From a virus, in the IMG/VR virus record IMGVR_UViG_3300044972_002389, positions 166,892-230,891 of that record: a stretch of DNA of 64,000 nucleotides. One strand, written 5' to 3'. Every line of letters starts with the position of its first letter. Position 1 is the first letter of the stretch. A program made the translations under genes and the position numbers. Under the pieces are notes generated by a model, which did no database searches, was not told the origin of the DNA, and saw only the letters and a list, made by a program, of their open reading frames with translations. Shown here in pieces: positions 57,684 to 64,000 of this stretch.

Positions 57684-57925
57684 TCACTTCTTTGATTGAG
57701 CCTTCCTATAAGCTTCGGCTTGCATCTCATAGTGTTTGGAAATAGTTCCACTCAAAGATTTCATCTGTGAAGTGGTGAGACGCCAAGCTTCACTGTAGGT
57801 GAGTCCTCCGTTCATGTAATACACTAGGTTGGCAATATCGCTTTCAATCATTTCCACTTCTTTTTCGCAGCTTCTCAGTACTTGGGTGATGGCTACATGA
57901 TCACCCCTGAGAAGCTTTAGTCGAA
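57684..57925 (-). CDS. gp51-like extension of gp26, expressed by -1 frameshift
   Basis: The -1 frame is open for 79 codons from the slippery site at the end of gp26 to tandem stops TGA TAA at 57684. The product continues as RLKLLRGDHVAITQVLRSCE, later NLVYYMNGGLTYSEAW, and ends with a basic helix. There is no good ribosome-binding site or early start codon for independent translation. It would be made as a gp26-extension fusion of about 355 residues. Position and size suggest the counterpart of T4 gp51 or of the GT part of lambda-type tail chaperones. Confidence 0.7.
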
Positions 57926-57929
57926 AAAA
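57869..57929 (-). promoter_or_regulatory. Programmed -1 ribosomal frameshift signal
   Basis: Slippery heptamer T TTT TTC (57923-57929) is in the right phase of gp26, followed by a 6-nt spacer that includes the TAA stop. Then comes a stem-loop of 10 bp (AGCTTCTCAG/CTGAGAAGCT) topped by 7 bp (GGGTGAT/ATCACCC), spanning 57869-57916. The layout is that of a classical stimulator. Confidence 0.82.
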
Positions 57930-58750
57930 CTTGTGGGATCAAAGTCAATTGACTGGCTCCAAGTGTGTGAGCAACCGTCGCATTGAAAAGAGGTTTCGGT
58001 ATCAATACCAGTTTTGTTGAGCTCTTTCAACTTGTCGATGATGGCGTTGGCACTGGTTGTGGGAATACCTTTCACAAACTCTTGAATGTATTCTTGATTG
58101 GTGACCAGTTCACCACTACTGATTATTTTGATTTCAGTTATGCTCATGGCCATGATGTCCAATGTGCGTTTGGCCATGTGATTCACTTGTTTGGTCACAC
58201 TACTGATCTTTTCTGCATCAGTTGTGTCTGTTTCTTGTAACACTTTGATGCTTCTGGCTTGTTCCACTTCATTCAACAGTTGTAGATTTCTCTGCTCAAA
58301 GTTGTAAGGACGCAGGAAAACTTGGAGTGCTCCATCTATTTCAATATAGGTGGGGCCTTCAACATAAGTTTGTGTTTCGATAAATGCAGAGAGGTCTATA
58401 CCAAAGTTGTGCTCTTTTCCACAACTGGGACATGTGGTGTCTATTTCCATAGTTGACCCTGCACTGGCAATTCTTATGGCAACAAGTAGGGTGTTGATGT
58501 CAGGCTCCACAAGCTTCTTGGGATCTTTGACTCCAGGAACACAGTTTCGGAAAACACTCAACAATGCATCGCCATTCAACAGCGCATCAGGAGTTTTCAA
58601 CATGATTTGATCAATAGCAGTCAACGGATACACTGCCATTTCGCCATTGGCTGAAGTCTCAAGGAAATCACTAGGATAAAATTTGCCTCGTGTTGGCAAT
58701 TGTGCATAGGCCTTGGGTGTGTGAAAGTATTGACTCAATGGATTACTCAT
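57917..58750 (-). CDS. 26: Baseplate hub / tail assembly protein gp26-like
   Basis: A 277-residue protein. N-terminal AQLPTRGKFYPSDF and PLTAIDQIMLKTPDALLNGD are typical of the gp26-like hub assembly proteins of T4 relatives. Two zinc-ribbon pairs are visible, CPSCGKEH (about residue 108) and CDGCSHTW (about 260). It is divergent from the tape measure gene, as expected for a tail-assembly factor. The last codons (SFFD, stop) contain a frameshift signal, so a longer fusion form is predicted. Confidence 0.82.
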   Translation of the reverse strand: MSNPLSQYFHTPKAYAQLPTRGKFYPSDFLETSANGEMAVYPLTAIDQIMLKTPDALLNGDALLSVFRNCVPGVKDPKKLVEPDINTLLVAIRIASAGSTMEIDTTCPSCGKEHNFGIDLSAFIETQTYVEGPTYIEIDGALQVFLRPYNFEQRNLQLLNEVEQARSIKVLQETDTTDAEKISSVTKQVNHMAKRTLDIMAMSITEIKIISSGELVTNQEYIQEFVKGIPTTSANAIIDKLKELNKTGIDTETSFQCDGCSHTWSQSIDFDPTSFFD

Positions 58751-58787
58751 TACTGGCGCCCTATTATCTAAGTATGTTATTCCCTAG

Positions 58788-58806
58788 TATTTAAGGGGCT
58801 TAAATA
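58788..58806. promoter_or_regulatory. Divergent late promoters forming a perfect inverted repeat
   Basis: TATTTAAG, GGG, CTTAAATA: one late motif CTTAAATA on each strand, 3 bp apart. The minus copy serves gp26 (ATG 58750) and the plus copy serves the tape measure (ATG 58837). Confidence 0.7.
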
Positions 58807-58836
58807 TGGGTAGTCTCCTGTTGTGAGAAAATTTGT

Positions 58837-61161
58837 ATGAGTTTTACAGCTAGTGAATTGAAAGATATCAGCAAGAATTGGGCCCAGGAGCGCACTCTCG
58901 GAGAGTTGCGTGACAAGATGGCGTCAAACAACAGTATTTTGGCTGCTATTGCTAAAGAAAAGTTCAACTTAGATGCTGCAACTATTCGCTCATTTGAAGA
59001 TGCTATTGATGATGCCAAAGATGGCTTGACAGAACTTCAAAATAGTGCGGAGAAAGCTAAAAGGGCTCAGGTCAATCAACTGCGTCATGAACAACGCATG
59101 CAAGGCTATGAACAGGAAATCAAAGGCAATTACAAACGCAGTGTTGATGATTTACGCTCAAGCTTAGACAAAATGAGTCGATTTGACAGCAGTAGACTGT
59201 ATGAAGGTGTCACAAGTGGTATCAACAGCTTAAGCTATAATTTCCGTAAGGCAGATGGTAGTGCAACTGGGTTAAGCACAGCATTTGCTGGCTTGAACAA
59301 AGTGGTGGCTGTTGTTGCTGCTGGTGTGGGAATTTTTGCTAGCGGAATGCCAGCTTTTCAGGCCATGGCAAACACCGGTGTTACTTTTGGCGGCAGTCTT
59401 GAAAAGATGCAGGAAATGGTTGGTCGTACAGGTTTGAAGCTGGAAGAGTTTCAAGGACTTGTTGGGCAATTTGGTACTACAATTGGTGGAGTGGGTGAAG
59501 AAAATTTTGCCAAATTGATTCGGGCAACACAAACAGCTACTAGGGAGTTTGGTATGTACGGCCAGACGTCTCAACAACAGGCTGAGTCCGTTAGTTTCTT
59601 TGTGAACAGCTTAGTCGAAGGTGGGCTTTCATTCCAGCAAGCAAGCGCAATGAACGAACAAGGCACTGCACAATATTTGCGTGAGCTTACAGCACTTACT
59701 ATTTTAACTGGCAAAGATAGAAAAACATTAGAGGCTAGACAAAAAGAGCTAGATCAAGATAGATTTATTAGACTTCGGGTTAGGCAATTGGAACAGACCA
59801 ATCCTGAAGCGGCAGCAACATTTAAGAAAAACACTGGCCAATTGGCAATGGACATAGGGCCTAAATTGACAAGAGCCATAGCAGGCATGCAATATGGGCT
59901 TATGCCTCCTGACGAGCAAATGCGCGCCTTTATGAGCATAGGCGGGACAATGTCTGGAATGGAGCAATTGTCTAGGCAGCTAACATCAGGATCTACCTTA
60001 GACATGATGGAAGGAGCTGGGAATTTAAAACGTAATTTTAGCCAAGGACAGGGCTTAAATGATTTTGTAACACAGGCGTATCTGGGAAGTAAGTACGCAG
60101 GAGCAGGTGACATAGCTGATGAATTATATGGAGACGCAGCACGGGCAAAGGCGGCTGAAGCGCAGCCAGGAGGTATGCAGAGGATACTTGATATCTTCAC
60201 CGGAAGAGGTGGAAACTTAGATCAAGCTACTACTGCCATGCAAAAAGTGACTATGGATACTGCTCGTATCACTGGTGACTTCAAGGCAGCGCTCTGGGCA
60301 GCTACACAACAGTTGGGCTTGTTTACGAAAGTTCTTGAACCCTTGGCAGCAGCAACTGGCGCAGGCGCAGGAGCAGCAAACTCATTTTATGGAATGGCTG
60401 CCAGTGGTATGTCCGGAGCAGCTTCGGCCTTAATGACAGGAGCTGCTGTGGCATTGATGCCTAAATTGCTGGCAAGTACAGCTTTAAAAGCTGCAATACC
60501 ACGGTTACTGGGAGGAGGAGGCTTGGGTTTGACTTCAATGCTGGGCTCAACAGGAATGATGTCTGGTATGATGGGCGGGGCTGGTAATCTTGCTGCTAGA
60601 GGAGGGTTGTTAGGAATGACAGGAAATCGCTTACTAGGTTCGGGGTTAAGTAGAGGCATTTTAGGAGGAGGTTTAGGAGGACTCGCAGGAGGGATGGCGG
60701 GCGCAGGACTTGGTAGCATGCTGGGCCTTGGCTCATTTGGTAGTGGTGCCTTAGGCGTATTAGGTGGGGCAGCAGGCGGCTTCTTGATGGGTGGGCCGGT
60801 GGGGGCACTTGTAGGTGGTCTGGGTGCTGCACTACCTATGCTTATAAGTTCAGCAAGTGCATCAGAAGCAAGGCCAGGTGATCAAACTGGCAATGCTGGT
60901 GGTTTATTACAAGATTCAACTGCACTTGTTGAAATGCAAGCAAGCAGCACGTCATATGTTTCTGCTATGGCTGCACTTGTAAGTAGAGTAGCAGCACAAG
61001 CCACTATGACTAGTCTTGCTCCACCAATAGCACCGCAAAACGATGCACTATTAGGTATGGTCACTACCTTGAACAGCACAGTGGCAGCACAAACACCCTA
61101 CATCCAAGATCAAGCAAGACAAGCACGTATCACAGCTGGAATAATTGGTGACTTTGCCTAG
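58837..61161 (+). CDS. 29: Tail tape measure protein
   Basis: A 774-residue protein. The N-terminal 150 residues are helical and charged. A hydrophobic glycine-rich stretch follows (AFAGLNKVVAVVAAGVGIFA, about 150-180). The C-terminal 250 residues are dominated by Gly/Ala/Leu/Met repeats (GGGLGLTSMLGSTGMMSGMM, GGLGGLAGGMAGAGLGSMLG), the membrane-active character expected of tape measures. It is adjacent to the gp26 chaperone-like gene with its frameshift. Longer than T4 gp29 (590 aa), implying a somewhat longer tail. Start chosen for the ATG after a late promoter. Confidence 0.78.
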   Translation: MSFTASELKDISKNWAQERTLGELRDKMASNNSILAAIAKEKFNLDAATIRSFEDAIDDAKDGLTELQNSAEKAKRAQVNQLRHEQRMQGYEQEIKGNYKRSVDDLRSSLDKMSRFDSSRLYEGVTSGINSLSYNFRKADGSATGLSTAFAGLNKVVAVVAAGVGIFASGMPAFQAMANTGVTFGGSLEKMQEMVGRTGLKLEEFQGLVGQFGTTIGGVGEENFAKLIRATQTATREFGMYGQTSQQQAESVSFFVNSLVEGGLSFQQASAMNEQGTAQYLRELTALTILTGKDRKTLEARQKELDQDRFIRLRVRQLEQTNPEAAATFKKNTGQLAMDIGPKLTRAIAGMQYGLMPPDEQMRAFMSIGGTMSGMEQLSRQLTSGSTLDMMEGAGNLKRNFSQGQGLNDFVTQAYLGSKYAGAGDIADELYGDAARAKAAEAQPGGMQRILDIFTGRGGNLDQATTAMQKVTMDTARITGDFKAALWAATQQLGLFTKVLEPLAAATGAGAGAANSFYGMAASGMSGAASALMTGAAVALMPKLLASTALKAAIPRLLGGGGLGLTSMLGSTGMMSGMMGGAGNLAARGGLLGMTGNRLLGSGLSRGILGGGLGGLAGGMAGAGLGSMLGLGSFGSGALGVLGGAAGGFLMGGPVGALVGGLGAALPMLISSASASEARPGDQTGNAGGLLQDSTALVEMQASSTSYVSAMAALVSRVAAQATMTSLAPPIAPQNDALLGMVTTLNSTVAAQTPYIQDQARQARITAGIIGDFA

Positions 61162-61191
61162 AGGTAATCTTTTTTCTGGGTATTTTTCTCA

Positions 61192-61199
61192 CATAAATA
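61192..61199 (+). promoter_or_regulatory. Late promoter of the portal gene
   Basis: CATAAATA 27 nt before the portal ATG, followed by GAGAGAAACAG. Confidence 0.7.
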
Positions 61200-61226
61200 T
61201 CAAAAACCGAGAGAAACAGAACCCTG

Positions 61227-62984
61227 ATGGCTTGGAAAAAATATTTCACAACAGTACCGAGTCAAGCTAGACTCACTGCAAGACTAGCAGAAATCAACAA
61301 AGACAACAGTCAAGGTGCAACCACTACAAAATTCAGCAGTTATTTGCCTGAAGTCTATGCTGGTGCTCCAAACCGAGTTGAACGCTATGTGGCTTATGAA
61401 CAAGCTGATTTAGATAGTGAAATCAATCGCAGCTTGGACACTATTGCTGAGTTCTGCACACAAAACCAAAGTGATGATGAGCCTATTCCTTTCCGATTTA
61501 TTTGGAAAGGTGATGTTACTGAAACTGAAACAGAACTTTTGGCCAGTGCACTTCAACAATGGTGCAGCATCAATAAACTGAATCAACGAATCTTCAAAAT
61601 ATTCCGTAATACTGTCAAATACGGTGATCAATTTTTCGTCCGAGATCCAGAAACCTATGAGCTGTTGTGGGTAGATTCAGCCAAAGTGGAAAAAATCATT
61701 GTCAATGAGGCACAAGGCAAAAAAATTGAACAATATGTGATTAGAGATTTGGATTTCAATTTACAAAGTCTAGTGGCAACCAACCCTCTTGTGCATGATC
61801 AATACAGTTTCCCAGGAGGTTACCCTCGTAGTGCGAACCCAGCAGCTGGTGCAGGCAACATCAACTATGGACAGCCCACAACACCTGGCGGCCGTACCAG
61901 CAGATTTTACAATCCAGCCAACAGCATGGCAATTGATGCCAACCACGTGGTGCATCTCAGTTTAAGTGAAGGCTTGGATCAATATTGGCCTTTTGGCACC
62001 AGCATCATTGAAGCAGTTTACAAAACTTACAAACAAAAAGACCTTTTGGAAGACTGCATTCTCATTTACCGTATTGTGCGTGCACCTGAGCGCAGAGTGT
62101 TTAAGATTGACGTGGGTCAGCTGCAAGGTCAACGTGCCATGCAGTATGTTGAAAGAGTCAAAAACGAAATTTACCAAAGGCGACTCCCAAACCGCACAGG
62201 TGGTGGCTCAAGTATTATTGACAGCGCCTATAATCCCATAAGCATTACAGAAGATTTCTTCCTTGCAACCAACAGTGAACAACGCGGCACAACTATTGAC
62301 ACTTTGAACGCTGGCGAAAACTTGGGCACTATTGACGACTTGAAATACTTCAACAACAAGTTGATGCGCGGGCTGGGTATTCCCAGCAGCTATTTGCCCA
62401 CTGGACCAGATGATGGCACAGCAGTTTACAACGATGGCAAAGTGGGAACAGCATTTATCCAAGAGTATAGATTCAACAAATATTGCCAAAGATTGCAGAA
62501 CAGTCTTGCGCCAACATTGGATATGGAATTTAAATTGTTTTTGAAGTTCCGTGGCATTGAGGTACACAGCAGTTTGTTTGAGTTGGCATTTAACGTTCCA
62601 CAAAGTTTCAGTCAATATCGCAACATGAGCATTGACACTGAGCGTGTTAACCTCTTCAGTTCAGCTATGAACAGTGATGCAAGAGCTTACATGAGCAAGA
62701 GATATGCGCTCAAGCGTTATCTAGGATGGACAGAAGAAGATATTCTGGAAAATGAGCGGATGTGGAAAGAAGAAAACAACGACAAAGTCAAAGGCAAGAC
62801 TGGCACCAGCCCCATTGAAGACAGGGGTGTGGGACTGGGATCAATAGGGATACGCCCTTCACCAGAGCCTGATTTTGGTATGGGTGGACCTGAGATGCCT
62901 CCTGAAGCCCCGCTTGAGACACCGGGATTTGAAACACCTGAAGTTGCTCCAGGTGCTGAAACACCTCCAACTGAAACACAGTAA
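61227..62984 (+). CDS. 20: Portal vertex protein gp20
   Basis: A 585-residue portal protein. Diagnostic stretches of T4-like gp20 are seen: an NRVERYVAYEQADLDSEINR start, FKIFRNTVKYGDQFFVRDP, LEDCILIYRIVRAPERRVFK, NEIYQRRLPNRTGG and NNKLMRGLGIPSSYLPTG. The C-terminus is a Pro/Glu-rich tail (PEMPPEAPLETPGFETPE). It forms the dodecameric DNA channel of the capsid. The stop overlaps a TAAATA motif that precedes the next gene. Confidence 0.95.
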   Translation: MAWKKYFTTVPSQARLTARLAEINKDNSQGATTTKFSSYLPEVYAGAPNRVERYVAYEQADLDSEINRSLDTIAEFCTQNQSDDEPIPFRFIWKGDVTETETELLASALQQWCSINKLNQRIFKIFRNTVKYGDQFFVRDPETYELLWVDSAKVEKIIVNEAQGKKIEQYVIRDLDFNLQSLVATNPLVHDQYSFPGGYPRSANPAAGAGNINYGQPTTPGGRTSRFYNPANSMAIDANHVVHLSLSEGLDQYWPFGTSIIEAVYKTYKQKDLLEDCILIYRIVRAPERRVFKIDVGQLQGQRAMQYVERVKNEIYQRRLPNRTGGGSSIIDSAYNPISITEDFFLATNSEQRGTTIDTLNAGENLGTIDDLKYFNNKLMRGLGIPSSYLPTGPDDGTAVYNDGKVGTAFIQEYRFNKYCQRLQNSLAPTLDMEFKLFLKFRGIEVHSSLFELAFNVPQSFSQYRNMSIDTERVNLFSSAMNSDARAYMSKRYALKRYLGWTEEDILENERMWKEENNDKVKGKTGTSPIEDRGVGLGSIGIRPSPEPDFGMGGPEMPPEAPLETPGFETPEVAPGAETPPTETQ

Positions 62985-62987
62985 ATA
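62982..62987 (+). promoter_or_regulatory. Late promoter-like motif overlapping the portal stop
   Basis: GTAAATA, whose TAA is the portal stop. It ends 5 nt before the ATG at 62993. Confidence 0.4.
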
Positions 62988-62992
62988 TCAAG

Positions 62993-64000
62993 ATGAATAC
63001 AAATATCACAAAGACCAATGGCACTACGCTGGCAAGTATTCCGCCAGGACAGTATAACAGCACAGTTTCCAGTTTGATCCTATTTGGTAAGAATTTTGCC
63101 AATTACGGTACTTATTTGAATGAAAATCTTGTTCATCTCATGGAAAATTTTGCCGACCAAAGTCCTCCACAAAGTCCCACACAAGGACAGCTTTGGTACA
63201 AAACCACAGACAAACAAATGTATGTTTGGGAAGGCAGTGTTTGGAAACTGCTAAATGCAGAAAGCCTGCAACAGATTGCTGATGCAATTGTTAAAAATCG
63301 CATTTACGTTGCAGAAAGTGGTAATGATACCAACAGTGGACAAAGTTGGTATAGCGCCAAGCGAACTGTGAAAGCTGCATGTGCTGAAGCAGCTAGACAA
63401 ATTGCCACAGGTGCATTCCGACCTGATCACACAGCTATATTAGTAGCAGCTGGTGACTATACTGAAGACTGTCCTATTGAAATTCCGCCAGGTGTCAGCA
63501 TTATTGGCGATAATCTTAGAGCTGTTTCCATACGACCAAGAGTCGCAACTACTGATGTATTTTATTTGAACAGCAAGTGTTATGTGTATGGCATTACTGT
63601 AAGAGATCATAGATTGAATCCATCAGCATTGGATATAACTCCAGCAGGTTATGCCAACACAAGTGGAGTGAATACATCTGCACTGATCTCTACAACTCGA
63701 CAAACAGGATTTGCCTTTGGCTTTGCTCCAGGTGCAGACATCTTGGTCAGTCCCTATGTACAAAACTGTTCCAGCATTAGTGGCGATCCAGACACTGGAT
63801 CAGGGATTTACCCAGGTGGTGGCGGTGTGTTGATTGATCCCAGTGTTTTGGGACCCAATAATAGGATTCACAGCATTGTTATTGACGCATTTACTCAAAT
63901 CAATCTTGGTGGTATCGGCGTCAAAGTCATTGGCAAAGGCTACATGCAGTTGGTGAGTTTTTTCGTTAACTTCTGCCAGTTTGGCTTGCTGTGCCTTGAT
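62993..64000 (+). CDS. Tail fibre/structural beta-helix protein, partial (C-terminus beyond right edge)
   Basis: Open from the ATG at 62993 to the window end (at least 336 residues). The N-terminus (NITKTNGTTLASIPPGQYN, then GQLWYKTTDKQMYVWEGSVW) is a module common in structural proteins of T4-like phages of aquatic bacteria. After residue 100 a parallel beta-helix pattern begins (RIYVAESGNDTNSGQSW, then DCPIEIPPGVSIIGDNL), as in pectate-lyase-like fibre or virion proteins. Its ATG lies directly behind the portal stop. Confidence 0.75.
   Translation, partial: MNTNITKTNGTTLASIPPGQYNSTVSSLILFGKNFANYGTYLNENLVHLMENFADQSPPQSPTQGQLWYKTTDKQMYVWEGSVWKLLNAESLQQIADAIVKNRIYVAESGNDTNSGQSWYSAKRTVKAACAEAARQIATGAFRPDHTAILVAAGDYTEDCPIEIPPGVSIIGDNLRAVSIRPRVATTDVFYLNSKCYVYGITVRDHRLNPSALDITPAGYANTSGVNTSALISTTRQTGFAFGFAPGADILVSPYVQNCSSISGDPDTGSGIYPGGGGVLIDPSVLGPNNRIHSIVIDAFTQINLGGIGVKVIGKGYMQLVSFFVNFCQFGLLCLD

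Noticed and set aside
1-64000. tRNA genes, CRISPR arrays, integrase or attachment sites
   Set aside because: I saw no cloverleaf with a GTTCRA-type T-loop in the few gaps, no regularly spaced repeats and no recombinase motif. Short gaps leave little room for them, but a tRNAscan and repeat search would be needed to be certain.

Overview
The window is part of the genome of a large contractile-tailed phage of the T4 superfamily (Caudoviricetes, T4-like myovirus). The evidence is a set of recognisable T4-type core genes: baseplate wedge gp6, gp25 and gp53-like proteins, a gp5-type spike with lysozyme domains, gp48/gp54-like tube initiator, gp26-like hub protein, tape measure, portal gp20, the gp46/gp47 recombination nuclease pair and a gp55-type late sigma factor. 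The host cannot be named from sequence. Early genes are preceded by ordinary sigma70-type promoters (TTGACA, 16-17 nt, TATAAT), and the nucleotide-biosynthesis genes recall phages of aquatic bacteria, so an aquatic proteobacterium or similar host is a reasonable guess only.

Layout. 1-5.9 kb, minus strand: baseplate genes (a large protein running off the left edge, gp6, gp25). 6.0-37.6 kb: a dense, almost entirely plus-strand accessory region of about 65 mostly small genes, visibly richer in G+C than the flanks and driven by about 27 near-identical sigma70-type promoters. It holds a phosphoribosyltransferase, a SpoT-type HD hydrolase, a Thg1-type 3'-5' polymerase, one minus-strand ADP-ribosyltransferase candidate, a T5orf172/GIY-YIG-like protein, a YfaP-like protein, a P-loop kinase, UDP-xylose synthase, purN, purM, pyrB and a HARP-like protein close to a SNF2 helicase. 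37.7-49.2 kb: a glycosyltransferase-like gene, an unknown late gene, then the central baseplate block on the minus strand, a pol-beta-type nucleotidyltransferase and a three-domain ligase/adenylyltransferase/2H-phosphoesterase protein. 49.3-57.2 kb: gp55 sigma factor, gp47, gp46, two homing endonucleases, a PD-(D/E)XK resolvase and an unknown gene. 57.2-57.6 kb: a protein-free, strongly structured stretch. 57.7-64 kb: gp26-like gene with a -1 frameshift extension, tape measure, portal and a beta-helix fibre-like protein running off the right edge.

How it fits together. Early promoters drive takeover, nucleotide supply and small unknown proteins. The gp55-type sigma then serves late promoters of the form (C/T)(A/T)TAAATA found before gp6, gp25, gp48-like, gp26, tape measure, portal and others. 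Several of these sit only 5-7 nt before the start codon and predict leaderless mRNAs.

The observations most worth following are: a textbook -1 frameshift site (T TTT TTC, 6-nt spacer, long stem-loop) joining gp26 to a gp51-like extension; the ligase/NMNAT-like/2H fusion with a neighbouring nucleotidyltransferase and a Thg1 homologue, which together could form an RNA-end or tRNA repair kit; an unassigned structured RNA of about 350 nt; and a tandem hairpin element with conserved core and covarying stems upstream of purM.
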